Of a stretch of 64,000 nt of DNA, positions 36,647 to 45,562 are shown one piece after another. The position numbers and the translations under genes were made by a program. Source of the DNA: CAYVQF01 sp964454015 (GTDB taxonomy: Bacteria; Myxococcota_A; Bradymonadia; UBA4248); NCBI GenBank assembly GCA_964454015.1, contig CAYVQF010000025.1:1-64000 (forward strand), read 5' to 3'. Below the pieces are notes generated by a model that saw only the letters and a list, made by a program, of their open reading frames with translations, was not told the DNA's origin and made no database searches. Numbering within the stretch: the stretch's first letter is position 1; the number at the start of each line of letters is the position of its first letter.

Positions 36647-38818
36647 ATGAACTTACAGCGAGTCTTTGCCCTGTTTTTGGTGGCGGCGTTCGTTGGCCTT
36701 GGCCTGAGCGCTTGTGACGACGACGAGAAGACCAAGCCACCGGCTGACGTCTCCGACACGACCGAGACGACCGATACCACGGACACGGTGGACGTGCCCG
36801 ATGTTCAGCCCGACGTGCCTGAAGAGACAGAGCTGCCTCCCGCTCCGGTTTGTGGCAACGGCGTGATCGAAGGCGCCGAGGCCTGTGATGACGGCAACAC
36901 GGATGACGGCGACGGCTGCTCGGCGCTTTGCGAGATCGAAGCCGGTTGGGTCTGCGTCGGCGAGCCGAGCGAGTGTGAGGAAGCGAGCAGCATCGTGTGT
37001 GGCGACGGTGTCATTCAGGTCACCGAGGCTTGTGATGACGGCAACACGGATGCCGGCGACGGCTGCTCGGCGACCTGCGCCGTCGAGGACGGCTGGATTT
37101 GCGAGGGTGAGCCGAGCGTGTGCACCGAGGTGGTCGAAGCCGAGTGTGGCGACGGCGTAATCGAAGGCGACGAGGAGTGCGATGACGGCGACACCGACGC
37201 CAATGACGGCTGCTCGGCGACGTGCACCATCGAGGAAGGCTGGATCTGCGCCGGTGAGCCCAGCGTTTGTGTGGAAGAGGGCGTGATCGTGTGTGGCGAC
37301 GGCAAGGTCGAAGGTGACGAAGAGTGCGACGACGGCGACACCGAAGATGGTGACGGCTGCTCGGCGACGTGCACCATCGAGGAAGGCTTCGATTGCTACG
37401 GTGAGCCCAGCATTTGTGCGCCTGCACTCAACCCGGACGCCTCGGCCCAGATTGCGGCGGTGTGGGCGTTGTGCCCCGAGGGCACGTGCACGGACCCCGA
37501 GAATCCCCTGCCCATCGAGGCGGTGGCCGTGACCTACGTCAAGGCAGAGATCGGCAATGACCCGGCGGGCTTCTTCGTCCAAGCCGAGCAAATGGGCCCC
37601 GCCCTCTTCGTGCGGGTGGCCAACGTGAGCGTGGCTGCTGGCGATGTGGTGAGTTTCAATGTGGTGGCAGTGGAGCTGGTGCAAGGGCGCATCGAGGTCA
37701 CGGAGACGGCCGACTTCGACGTCTTGGGTCACGGTTCCAACTTGAGCGCCCTGGCGCAAGACATCTCGGCGAAGGACGACCTCATGACGGCGACCACGGA
37801 CTACCTCTTCGAGTACGTCGAGGCGACGGTCACCATTAGCGGCGATCGCGCGGGCTCGGGGACGGGCTACGTGACTTACGCCGTCGACACGGTGGGGATC
37901 ACCGGCGATGCGAGCTTGCTCTTGCGCTTGCCGGGTGCTTTTGCCGACGCCATTGGCCTTCAAGAGGGTTGCCAGCTTCACATCGGTCCGACCCCGCTGT
38001 GGCGCTATGCCCAGAACGAGATCAACCGGGTGCAGATTTCGGTGTGGGAGCTCGAAGAGATCAGCGCCGTGACGAATTGCATGGCCGAGCTGGTGGATGT
38101 CAACACGCCCGACGCCACGACGGTGGAGTTGGTCTTCAACCGGGACGTGCACCCGGCTTCAGTGAGCGCGGGCGTCTTCGTGATCCCCGAGCTGACCGTG
38201 ACCGACGCCGCCGTCGACGGCCGTGTCATCACCCTGACCACGGGGGCGCAAGAGCCGGCCAAGGCCTACGACCTGACCATCTCGGACACGCTGGTGGACG
38301 TGCTCGGTTTGTCTTTGGGGACGACGGCGGGCTTCAGTGGCTTCCGGATCATCACCTGGAGCTTCACCGAGACCTTCGACGCTTCCACGGCGGGCAACAC
38401 CTACAACAACGGGAGTTTCACCGGGGTTAACAACGTGTTGTGGACGTGGACGCATTGCCGCAACGAAGACACCTTCGCCATCGACGACAAAGGTCTGATT
38501 TTGCGCCGGGCACAGGAGCCGTCGAGCCTGTCGGCGACCCTGAGTGGTGGCATCGGCGACGTGGCCTTCGACGTGCGCAAGGCCTACACGGGTGATGCTG
38601 AGCGGCGTTTGGAGGTGTTGGTCAACGACGTGGTGATGGAGACCTTTGCTCACACCTTTGCAACGGGCACGGACGCGACGGTGCGGGTGGTGAGCAAAGA
38701 GAACATCAACTGCGCGGGCGACTGCGTGTTGCTCATCCGGGTGGGCCCGGGCAATGACGGCACCAACCGCCAGGTGGTGATCGACAACGTGCGCTGGACC
38801 ACCTACACGGCGCCCTAG
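36647..38818 (+). CDS. DUF4215 Cys-rich repeat lipoprotein, 723 aa
   Basis: A lipoprotein signal ends in LSAC (Cys at about 23). After an acidic Thr/Asp-rich spacer come four DUF4215 (Myxococcus Cys-rich) repeats, each of the form CGDGxxEGxExCDDGxTDxxDGCSxTCxxExG followed by a GEPSxC, containing Asp-rich calcium-binding-like loops and conserved Cys. Two larger beta-rich domains follow: a segment with VTYVKAEIGNDPAGFFVQ, and a carbohydrate-binding/Ig-like part containing a SbsA-type PDATTVELVFNRDV domain, and a final beta-sandwich. It should sit on the outer membrane or cell surface. The ATG at 36647 has AAGGAGG at 36634-36640. A terminator lies 43 bases after the stop. Confidence 0.88.
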   Translation: MNLQRVFALFLVAAFVGLGLSACDDDEKTKPPADVSDTTETTDTTDTVDVPDVQPDVPEETELPPAPVCGNGVIEGAEACDDGNTDDGDGCSALCEIEAGWVCVGEPSECEEASSIVCGDGVIQVTEACDDGNTDAGDGCSATCAVEDGWICEGEPSVCTEVVEAECGDGVIEGDEECDDGDTDANDGCSATCTIEEGWICAGEPSVCVEEGVIVCGDGKVEGDEECDDGDTEDGDGCSATCTIEEGFDCYGEPSICAPALNPDASAQIAAVWALCPEGTCTDPENPLPIEAVAVTYVKAEIGNDPAGFFVQAEQMGPALFVRVANVSVAAGDVVSFNVVAVELVQGRIEVTETADFDVLGHGSNLSALAQDISAKDDLMTATTDYLFEYVEATVTISGDRAGSGTGYVTYAVDTVGITGDASLLLRLPGAFADAIGLQEGCQLHIGPTPLWRYAQNEINRVQISVWELEEISAVTNCMAELVDVNTPDATTVELVFNRDVHPASVSAGVFVIPELTVTDAAVDGRVITLTTGAQEPAKAYDLTISDTLVDVLGLSLGTTAGFSGFRIITWSFTETFDASTAGNTYNNGSFTGVNNVLWTWTHCRNEDTFAIDDKGLILRRAQEPSSLSATLSGGIGDVAFDVRKAYTGDAERRLEVLVNDVVMETFAHTFATGTDATVRVVSKENINCAGDCVLLIRVGPGNDGTNRQVVIDNVRWTTYTAP
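36851..37417 (+). repeat. Four 147-bp DUF4215 repeats
   Basis: The first Cys codon of successive repeats lies at 36851, 36998, 37145 and 37292, an exact 147-bp (49-residue) period. Copies 3 and 4 are the closest, copy 1 the most diverged (SALC for SATC). The exact spacing with no indels suggests recent tandem duplication or gene-conversion homogenisation. Confidence 0.9.
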
Positions 38819-38861
38819 TTTGGCGACGTGACGACGCAGCTTGCAGTGGCTGCGACGCGCT

Positions 38862-38888
38862 GGCCCTCGGGAGGGGGCCTTTTTTTTT
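38862..38888 (+). terminator. Intrinsic terminator after the DUF4215 gene
   Basis: GGCCCTC (38862-38868), loop GGGA, and GGGGGCC (38873-38879) form a 7-bp stem with one G-U pair, followed at once by nine T residues (38880-38888). This is the clearest intrinsic terminator in the window, and it separates the lipoprotein gene from the ATP synthase operon. Confidence 0.88.
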
Positions 38889-38943
38889 GGTTGTTGGGGT
38901 TGATTGACGGGGCGCGGTGGTCGCGGAGCGCCCCTAATGGGCC

Positions 38944-38972
38944 TTGACACAATGCCGTGCGCTGTGTAAGCG
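38944..38972 (+). promoter_or_regulatory. Probable promoter of the atp operon
   Basis: A perfect TTGACA (38944-38949) lies 17 bases before TAAGCG (38967-38972), a weak -10, but with a TGTG just upstream that could serve as an extended -10. The site falls between the terminator at 38862-38888 and the first ATP synthase gene, about 80 bases before the start at 39051, where the operon's promoter is expected. Confidence 0.5.
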
Positions 38973-39050
38973 ATGCGCTCAGTCAGCGCGCGCGTAGAGC
39001 ACACCTGACGGCTTGGACGCCTCGATGCGGTGAGCGGGAGACAATGCGCG

Positions 39051-39518
39051 ATGGATGGCCTGGGTGGCGAGATGATGGTGGTAGTCGCGGCGGAGGCGCC
39101 GCGCCTGGACCTAGACGCGACCTTGTTGCTGCAGATGGCCCTCTTCGTGGCGCTGTGGTGGGTGCTCGGTCGCTTTCTTTTTCGCCCCTACATGGTGGCG
39201 CGGCGTGAGCGGGATCGTTTGACTCAGGGCACGCGCGAGCGTGCGGCGGCGCTGGCGGCTCGGGTCGCCGAGCTACAGGCCGAGGTGGATGCGGCACGGG
39301 AGGCGGCCCAATGCGAGGCGTTGTCCGAGCGCAAGGCGTTGCTCGTGGAGATGAAGCGCCAGGCGCGGGAGACCCTGCGGCGTGGGCGTGGTGTGGCTGA
39401 TGCGATCATTGCCGAGAACCACGCGGACCTGTTGGAGGACGTGGGCCGATGCCGCTTGGCGCTGGATGCGCAGGCGGGTGGCCTGGCGCGGGCGGTGGCG
39501 GACAAGCTGTTGGGCTGA
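39051..39518 (+). CDS. F-type ATP synthase subunit b' (second b-type stalk subunit)
   Basis: Peripheral-stalk subunit of F1Fo ATP synthase. The N-terminal membrane anchor reads LDLDATLLLQMALFVALWWVLGRFLFRPYM, the diagnostic b-subunit segment, followed by a long charged coiled coil (RERDRLTQGTRERAAALAARVAELQAEVDAAREA). At about 155 residues it is normal for b'. Paired b' and b genes before atpH are typical of deltaproteobacteria and cyanobacteria. Start is uncertain between ATG 39051, chosen for a GGGAG upstream, and ATG 39072. It is the first gene of the atp operon. Confidence 0.85.
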   Translation: MDGLGGEMMVVVAAEAPRLDLDATLLLQMALFVALWWVLGRFLFRPYMVARRERDRLTQGTRERAAALAARVAELQAEVDAAREAAQCEALSERKALLVEMKRQARETLRRGRGVADAIIAENHADLLEDVGRCRLALDAQAGGLARAVADKLLG

Positions 39519-39543
39519 TGGTCCGAGGGCGGCGAGACGTTTT

Positions 39544-40212
39544 ATGAAGCAGGCGGATGGCGTGCGGGTGGGATGGCAGGGTTGCGGCGCGTGGTGGGGC
39601 GCGCTGATGTCGGTGGTGCTGGTGTTGACGCCAGCGGTGGCCCTGGCGTCTGAGGGCGCGGGGGGGGGCTGGCCGTGGTATGTTCAGTTTGCGGGTGCGG
39701 CCTTCAACTTCGTGTTGCTGGTAGGCCTCATCGCGCATTTCGCGAGGCCGCGTCTCAGTCGCGCCTTGCGGCAGCGCCAGGAGAGCACGGAGCGGGCCAT
39801 GCAGGAGGCGGCGGCGTTGCAGTCGCAGGCCGAGCAGATGCTGGAGGAGGTGCGGAGCCAACTCGAGATGCTGGCCACCCGGCGCGAGGAGACCTTGGCG
39901 GAGAGCCGGGCGATTGGGGCGCGGGAGGCGGCGCGCATCATTGCCGATGCGGAGCGTATGGCAGCGCGCATCGTGGAGGATGCGCGTGCCTCGGCTGAGC
40001 GGGAGAATTTGCGACTGCGGCGGATGCTGGAGGCGGAGATGGTGGCGCTGGTCATGGCCAAGGCGGTCGAGCAGATCAAGGGCCGTCTGGCGACGGACGA
40101 GGTCCTGCAGCGGCGTCTGGTCGACGAGGCTTTGGCGGCGATGACGGTGGATGTCGGTGGCATTGCCAGTGGGGTTGGGGCAGCGGGAGGAGGCCAGGGT
40201 GAGGAAGCATAG
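39544..40212 (+). CDS. atpF: ATP synthase subunit b
   Basis: Stalk subunit b with an extra N-terminal signal-like helix (ALMSVVLVLTPAVALASEG), then the membrane anchor (WPWYVQFAGAAFNFVLLVGLIAHFA) and a long coiled coil (LRQRQESTERAMQEAAALQSQ...EAARIIADAERMAARIVEDA). A cleavable leader before subunit b is common in deltaproteobacteria. The ATG at 39544 gives 222 residues; longer in-frame extension upstream translates to Trp/Arg-rich nonsense that is an alternative frame of the b' gene. Its 3' end overlaps atpH by 14 bases. Confidence 0.88.
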   Translation: MKQADGVRVGWQGCGAWWGALMSVVLVLTPAVALASEGAGGGWPWYVQFAGAAFNFVLLVGLIAHFARPRLSRALRQRQESTERAMQEAAALQSQAEQMLEEVRSQLEMLATRREETLAESRAIGAREAARIIADAERMAARIVEDARASAERENLRLRRMLEAEMVALVMAKAVEQIKGRLATDEVLQRRLVDEALAAMTVDVGGIASGVGAAGGGQGEEA

Positions 40213-40744
40213 TGGTGTGGCCCAGCGCTATGCGCAGGCGCTGCTGTCGTTGGCATTGGCACAGGACAAGGTGGCGCTCTTTGGCCTGCAGTTGCGAGAC
40301 TTTGGCGAGCTGGTGGCGTCCTGCGCGGACCTGCGCCGCTGTCTGACGCACCCGGCGCTGGAGCGGGCGGAGCGGCTGGGGGTGTTGGACACGTTGTTGG
40401 CGCGCTTGGGCTTGGAGACGACGCTGGCGAATTTTCTCCGGGTGGTGCTGGTGCGGGGGCGCTTCGCGTTGTTGGCGTCGATGGTGGCGTCTTATGAAGG
40501 GCTGGTGGATGCTGCTGCGGGGCGGGTTCGGGTACGGGTCGAGAGCGCCACGCCGCTGACGCCGGAACAACACGCGTGGTTGCGCGCGCTTTGGTGTAGG
40601 CGGGTGGGGCGCGAGGTGGTCATGGAGACGGCGCTGGTACCAGAGCTTTTGGGCGGTGTGGTGGTCAGTGTGGGCGGCAAGGTTTATGACAGCTCGTTGG
40701 CGCGTCATCTTGCTCGCCTTCGGGAAGCGATATTGCGCGGGTGA
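40199..40744 (+). CDS. atpH: ATP synthase subunit delta
   Basis: Delta (OSCP) subunit linking F1 to the peripheral stalk. Signature elements: VAQRYAQALLSLALAQDK at the N-terminus, LERAERLGVLDTLL, LANFLRVVLVRGRFALLASMVASYEGLVD and the C-terminal LLGGVVVSVGGKVYDSSLARHLARLREAI. The GTG at 40199, preceded by GGAGGAGG, gives 181 residues, the normal length; an upstream in-frame start at 40151 would extend into atpF. The 14-base overlap with atpF suggests coupled translation. Confidence 0.93.
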   Translation: MRKHSGVAQRYAQALLSLALAQDKVALFGLQLRDFGELVASCADLRRCLTHPALERAERLGVLDTLLARLGLETTLANFLRVVLVRGRFALLASMVASYEGLVDAAAGRVRVRVESATPLTPEQHAWLRALWCRRVGREVVMETALVPELLGGVVVSVGGKVYDSSLARHLARLREAILRG

Positions 40745-40804
40745 AGGGCGCCAGAGGGCACCTGAGGCGAAGGGACAACCGCGGCGTTGGAGGAGATGGC
40801 GCGC

Positions 40805-42460
40805 ATGGCGATCAACGTTGAAGAAATCAGTCAGATCATTCGCAAGCAGATCGAGGGTTATGATCAGCGGGTGGAGGAGATAGAGACGGGCACGGTGATC
40901 GCGACGGGCGATGGTATTGCGCGGGTCTATGGTCTTGCGGGTGCGATGGCAGGTGAGTTGCTGGCCTTCCCTGGAGAGGTTTTCGGGATGGTCTTGAACC
41001 TCGAAGATGACAACGTCGGTGTGGCTCTGTTGGGCGATGGTCATGGGGTGGGTGAGGGCGATGTGGTCCGGCGCACGGGTCGCATTGCCGAGGTGCCTGT
41101 GGGCGAGGCGATGGTGGGGCGGGTGGTCAACGCGTTGGGGCAGCCCATCGATGGTTTGGGTCCCATCGTTGGCGCGTCCATGCGCCAGGTGGAGGTGAAG
41201 GCGCCAGGGATCATTGCGCGTCAGAGCGTGCATGAGCCCCTGCAGACGGGGATCAAGGCGTTGGACGCGTTGGTGCCCATCGGGCGGGGTCAGCGGGAGC
41301 TCATCATCGGCGATAGGCAGACGGGAAAGACGGCGGTGGCCATCGACACGGTGCTGAACCAGCGCGCCACAGGGGTCTACTGCATCTACGTGGCCATTGG
41401 TCAGAAGCAGTCGACGGTGGCGCAGGTGGTGGAGACCTTGCGCAAGCACGGTGCGCTGGCTTACACGACGGTGGTGTCGGCATCGGCGAGTGAGGCCGCG
41501 CCGCTACAGTTCATTGCGCCCTATGTTGGCTGCACGATGGGGGAGTATTTTCGGGACAGCGGGCGGCACGCCTTGATCATCTACGATGATCTTTCCAAGC
41601 ACGCCGTGGCTTACAGGCAGTTGGCGCTTCTTCTGCGGCGGCCCCCGGGGCGCGAGGCTTATCCAGGGGATGTATTTTATTTGCACAGCCGCCTGCTGGA
41701 GCGGGCCGCGAAGCTGCGCGAGGATTTCATCGTGGTGGCGAAGACGGCGCCGCCGGGGACGCGGGTGGGGATGGGCCAGCGGGTCTATGAGGGGCGCGCG
41801 GGTGAGGTGGCGGCCGAGCAGGCGCGCGCAGCGTTGGGTTCGAGCTATGAGGTGCGCCGTTTGCCCGAGAGCGGGGGTTCACTGACGGCGTTACCGATCA
41901 TCGAGACTCAGGCGGGTGACGTCTCAGCCTACATCCCGACGAACGTCATCTCCATCACGGATGGGCAGGTCTTTTTGAAGACGGATCTTTTTTACGCGGG
42001 GGTGCGGCCGGCCATCAACGTGGGGATATCGGTGTCTCGGGTGGGTGGTGCGGCTCAGATCAAAGCGATGAAGCAGGTGGCGGGGACGCTCAAGCTCGAT
42101 CTGGCGCAATATCGGGAGATGGAAGCCTTTGCGCAGTTTGGTTCGGATTTGGACAAGGTGACTCAGGCGCTTCTGGCGCGGGGCGAGCGTCTGACGGAGA
42201 TGCTCAAACAGAGTCAGTACGCGCCGATGCCAGTGGAGCAGCAGATCGTCGTGATTTTTGCGGCGACGGAGCATTGGGTGCGGGATTATCCAGTGAGCAG
42301 CTTGAAGCGGTACGAGGCTGAGCTTCTGGTCTACCTGCAGGAGGAGCAGGCGAGCCTCTTGGCGGAGATTCGGGACTTGGGGGCCCTGGACGATGGCTTG
42401 CGTGAGAAGTTGAACGCGGCCTTGGCGATCTTCCAAGCGCGTTTCGAGGTGGGCGCTTAG
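40805..42460 (+). CDS. atpA: ATP synthase subunit alpha
   Basis: Non-catalytic nucleotide-binding subunit of F1. The N-terminus MAINVEEISQIIRKQIEGY is the family opening, which fixes the ATG at 40805 with GGAGGAG nine bases upstream over ATG 40796 and TTG 40787. Walker A is GDRQTGKT; the signature PAINVGISVSRVGGAAQ is intact. The length (551 residues) is a little longer than E. coli's 513 because of a C-terminal extension region of ~20-30 residues. Third position in an order of F', F, H, A, G, D, C. Confidence 0.97.
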   Translation: MAINVEEISQIIRKQIEGYDQRVEEIETGTVIATGDGIARVYGLAGAMAGELLAFPGEVFGMVLNLEDDNVGVALLGDGHGVGEGDVVRRTGRIAEVPVGEAMVGRVVNALGQPIDGLGPIVGASMRQVEVKAPGIIARQSVHEPLQTGIKALDALVPIGRGQRELIIGDRQTGKTAVAIDTVLNQRATGVYCIYVAIGQKQSTVAQVVETLRKHGALAYTTVVSASASEAAPLQFIAPYVGCTMGEYFRDSGRHALIIYDDLSKHAVAYRQLALLLRRPPGREAYPGDVFYLHSRLLERAAKLREDFIVVAKTAPPGTRVGMGQRVYEGRAGEVAAEQARAALGSSYEVRRLPESGGSLTALPIIETQAGDVSAYIPTNVISITDGQVFLKTDLFYAGVRPAINVGISVSRVGGAAQIKAMKQVAGTLKLDLAQYREMEAFAQFGSDLDKVTQALLARGERLTEMLKQSQYAPMPVEQQIVVIFAATEHWVRDYPVSSLKRYEAELLVYLQEEQASLLAEIRDLGALDDGLREKLNAALAIFQARFEVGA

Positions 42461-42497
42461 CAGGGGCAGCGGCAGCGCTGCCATGTGAGGAGGGCAG

Positions 42498-43430
42498 ATG
42501 CCCAACTTGAAGGATATCAGGAAGCGCATCGTCAGCGTGCGCAATACGGAGAAGATCACCAAGGCCATGAAGATGGTGGCGGCGTCGAAGCTGCGTCGCG
42601 CGCAGACAGCGGTGGTGGCGACTCGGCCCTATGTGGCGAAGCTCATCGAGATCATCGCCCATTTGGTGACCCGTATCGATCCGGAGATGCACCCGCTGTT
42701 GCGGGTGCCCGAGGCGGCCAAGCGCTGCGTGTTGGTGGTGGTGAGCGCCGATCGTGGCCTGTGCGGCGCTTACAACGCCAATGTCTACAAGGCTGCCATG
42801 CGTTTCGTGGCCGAGAGGGGCGGGTCCTATGAGCGGATCGAGACGGTGGTGATTGGGCGCAAGGGCTATGAGGCGTTGCGCCGACGTGGTCATGCTGATC
42901 TGGTGCATTTGCCGGGCGTATGGACGCGGCGCGCCTCGTCGGTGGCCTATGAGATGGCGCATGGCTTGAGCGAGCGATTCGTGACGGGCGAGGTGGAGGA
43001 GGTGTTTTTGTTGTACACCCGTTTCCGCAGCGCCATCGCACAGCAGGTGGTGTTGGACAAGGTGTTGCCGTTGCGCAGCGTGTTGACGCGGGTTTTACCC
43101 GAGGAAGAGGCGCATCCGCTGGTGTTGACGCCCGATGAGGGGGCGGTGAGCGCCGAGGCTTGGGAAGAGGGCTGGGGGGACTATCTCTACGAGCCCTCGA
43201 CGGATGCGCTCTTGGCGGCGCTGTTGCCGCGCGCGGTGTCGGTGCAGATTCTGCGCGCGCTCCTGGAGAGCGTCGCCAGTGAGCACGGGGCGCGGATGAC
43301 GGCGATGGACAACGCGACGAAGAATGCCAGTGAGATGATTGCGAGCTTGACCTTGCAATACAATCGGGCACGGCAGGCGGCCATTACCAAGGAGTTGATC
43401 GAGATCGTCAGCGGCGCAGGTGTGGCGTAG
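42498..43430 (+). CDS. atpG: ATP synthase subunit gamma
   Basis: Central rotor shaft. The N-terminal coiled-coil helix (LKDIRKRIVSVRNTEKITKAMKMVAASKLRRAQ) and C-terminal helix (MTAMDNATKNASEMIASLTLQYNRARQAAITKELIEIVSGA) are both complete. At 310 residues it is about 20 longer than typical, with the extra length in a Glu/Pro-rich segment near residues 200-230 (EEEAHPLVLTPDEGAVSAEAW). ATG 42498 follows GAGGAGGG. Confidence 0.96.
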   Translation: MPNLKDIRKRIVSVRNTEKITKAMKMVAASKLRRAQTAVVATRPYVAKLIEIIAHLVTRIDPEMHPLLRVPEAAKRCVLVVVSADRGLCGAYNANVYKAAMRFVAERGGSYERIETVVIGRKGYEALRRRGHADLVHLPGVWTRRASSVAYEMAHGLSERFVTGEVEEVFLLYTRFRSAIAQQVVLDKVLPLRSVLTRVLPEEEAHPLVLTPDEGAVSAEAWEEGWGDYLYEPSTDALLAALLPRAVSVQILRALLESVASEHGARMTAMDNATKNASEMIASLTLQYNRARQAAITKELIEIVSGAGVA

Positions 43431-43483
43431 ATGGCAGCGGGTGTGGTTGCGCTAGGCTTTGACCGGCGATGGAGGGAGCGAGG

Positions 43484-44941
43484 ATGAGCAGCCCGAGGGC
43501 GGAGCAAGGGAGCGAGGCGAAGGTGCTACAGGTGATGGGCCCGGTGGTGGACGTCATCTTCAGTGGTCCCTTGCCTGAGATTCACACGGCACTGGAGATC
43601 ACGAATCCGGCCATTGACGCGCGGCCCTGGAACTTGGTGGTCGAGGTGGCCCTTCACTTGGGTGAGCAGGTGGTGCGCACCATCGCCTTGGACACGACGG
43701 ACGGTCTGGTGCGTGGCATGGCGGTTCGGAACACGGGTCGCGGGGTGACCGTGCCTGTGGGCAAGGAGGTGCTGGGGCGGATCATCAATGTGGTGGGTGC
43801 GCCTGTGGACGAAGCGGGCCCGCTGGAGACGAAGGAGCGTTGGTTGATTCACCGTGCGCCGCCCACTTTTGAGGAGCAGGCGGTGACGGTGGAGACCTTT
43901 GAGACGGGCATCAAGGTGGTGGATTTGCTGGCGCCCTATGCGCGTGGGGGTAAGATCGGGCTATTCGGTGGTGCTGGTGTGGGCAAGACCGTATTGATCA
44001 TGGAGCTCATCAACAACATTGCCATCAAGCACGGTGGCTATTCGGTCTTTGCCGGGGTGGGTGAGCGCACACGGGAAGGCAACGACCTCTATTGGGAGAT
44101 GGTGGAGACGGGGGTCATCAAGCGCGGGGCGGCGCGGGGTGAGTCGAAGGTGGCCTTGGTGTACGGCCAGATGAACGAGCCCCCGGGGGCGCGGGCGCGG
44201 GTGGCGCTGTCGGGGTTGACCGTGGCGGAGTATTTCCGCGATGAGATGCATCAAGACGTGCTGCTCTTCATCGACAATATCTTTCGCTTTACTCAGGCGG
44301 GTGCGGAGGTGTCGGCCTTGCTTGGTCGTATCCCGAGCGCCGTGGGTTATCAGCCGACCTTGGCGACGGAGATGGGTGAGCTGCAGGAGCGGATCACCTC
44401 GACCCGTTCGGGCTCGATTACGTCGGTGCAGGCGATCTACGTGCCGGCAGACGACTTGACCGACCCGGCACCGGCGACGGCCTTTGCCCACTTGGATGCG
44501 ACGACGGTGCTGTCGCGTCAGCTTTCGGCGCTGGGGATATACCCGGCGGTGGATCCGCTGGATTCCACGAGCAAGCTTTTGGATCCACAGGTGATTGGTG
44601 AGGAGCACTATCGTGTTGCGCGCAGTGTGCAGGCCATCCTGCAGCGCTACAAAGAGCTGCAGGACATCATCGCCATTCTCGGCATGGATGAGCTCAGTGA
44701 GGATGATCGGCTGGTGGTGGAGCGGGCGCGCAAGATCCGCAATTTCCTGAGCCAGCCCTTCTTCATGTCCGAGTCCTACACGGGGATCCCGGGCCGCTAT
44801 GTGACCTTGGAGGATACGATACGTTCATTCAAGGCATTGGTGGCAGGTGAGCATGACGCGTTGCCCGAGGCTGCTTTTCACATGGTGGGGACCATCGAGG
44901 ACGCCGTGCACAAAGCGGGTCTGTTGTGCAAGGAGGTCTGA
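43484..44941 (+). CDS. atpD: ATP synthase subunit beta
   Basis: Catalytic F1 subunit. Walker A GGAGVGKT, the GERTREGND motif, VLLFIDNIFRF Walker B and the family signature PSAVGYQPTLATEMG are all visible, along with the DELSEDDRLVVERARKI C-terminal region. Length 485, slightly above typical 460-480 because of a short N-terminal extension. ATG 43484 follows GGAGGGAGCGAGG. It is followed after three bases by atpC. Confidence 0.97.
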   Translation: MSSPRAEQGSEAKVLQVMGPVVDVIFSGPLPEIHTALEITNPAIDARPWNLVVEVALHLGEQVVRTIALDTTDGLVRGMAVRNTGRGVTVPVGKEVLGRIINVVGAPVDEAGPLETKERWLIHRAPPTFEEQAVTVETFETGIKVVDLLAPYARGGKIGLFGGAGVGKTVLIMELINNIAIKHGGYSVFAGVGERTREGNDLYWEMVETGVIKRGAARGESKVALVYGQMNEPPGARARVALSGLTVAEYFRDEMHQDVLLFIDNIFRFTQAGAEVSALLGRIPSAVGYQPTLATEMGELQERITSTRSGSITSVQAIYVPADDLTDPAPATAFAHLDATTVLSRQLSALGIYPAVDPLDSTSKLLDPQVIGEEHYRVARSVQAILQRYKELQDIIAILGMDELSEDDRLVVERARKIRNFLSQPFFMSESYTGIPGRYVTLEDTIRSFKALVAGEHDALPEAAFHMVGTIEDAVHKAGLLCKEV

Positions 44942-44944
44942 GCG

Positions 44945-45391
44945 GTGGGCGACTTCTTTTTGACCATCGAGATCATCACGCCGGATCACGTGGTCATGCA
45001 CCAGAGCGCGCGCAGCGTGGTTTTGCCGGGGACGCAGGGTGAGATGGAGATCCTGCCGGGTCACTTGCCGCTGCTGTCGACGCTGGAGGCGGGGACGGTG
45101 GTGGTCAAAGATGGTTCGGGCGCGCACTTCGTGGCGGTGAGTACGGGTTTCGTGGAGGTTTTCGACGATCACGTCTCGGTCTTGGTGGAGACGGCTGAGA
45201 GTGAGGCGGAGATCGATTTGGCGCGGGCGCGGGCCATGTTGCGCGACGCCAAGGATCACCTGGCGGTGTTGCCCTCGGAGGACGTGGAGGAGCGTTTTGC
45301 TTTCGAGACGGCTCTGGGGCAAGCGCAGGCGAGCATCGCCGTGTATCGGCGTTTGCATGCGGACGTGGTGGTGGATCCGGAGGATGACTAG
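44945..45391 (+). CDS. atpC: ATP synthase subunit epsilon
   Basis: Regulatory rotor subunit. The beta-sandwich pattern is clear (LTIEIITPDHVVMHQSARSVVLPGTQGEMEILPGHLPLLSTL, then GFVEVFDDHVSVLVETAE), and the C-terminal helical hairpin is present (IDLARARAMLRDAKDHL, FAFETALGQAQASIAVYRRLH). Starts at GTG 44945, three bases after atpD. Last gene of the operon; the a and c subunit genes are not in the window. Confidence 0.94.
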   Translation: MGDFFLTIEIITPDHVVMHQSARSVVLPGTQGEMEILPGHLPLLSTLEAGTVVVKDGSGAHFVAVSTGFVEVFDDHVSVLVETAESEAEIDLARARAMLRDAKDHLAVLPSEDVEERFAFETALGQAQASIAVYRRLHADVVVDPEDD

Positions 45392-45442
45392 GCTTGGATT
45401 TTCCGGTGCTGGCGCGCGTGGATCGGTTCAGGCGGTGGGTTG

Positions 45443-45462
45443 GGGTGCGCGCGCGTGCGCCC
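45443..45462 (+). terminator. Possible terminator hairpin after atpC
   Basis: GGGTGCGC, loop GCGC, GTGCGCCC can form an 8-bp stem with two G-U pairs, 51 bases after the atpC stop. Only two T residues follow, so it is a weak intrinsic terminator at best and might act as an RNA 3'-end stabiliser. Confidence 0.3.
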
Positions 45463-45491
45463 TTGGCCAGTGGCAACAAATTGGGCATGAT
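45463..45491 (+). promoter_or_regulatory. Possible promoter for the HEAT-repeat gene
   Basis: TTGGCC (45463-45468) and CATGAT (45486-45491) are 17 bases apart, 4/6 matches each. They lie about 70 bases upstream of the ATG at 45563. Support is moderate to weak. Confidence 0.3.
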
Positions 45492-45562
45492 AGTGGGCAC
45501 CGAAGGTGCGCAAGCGGATAATCGGTAGCCGGCGGGTGCAGCGTACACAGAGCGGGGACGTG

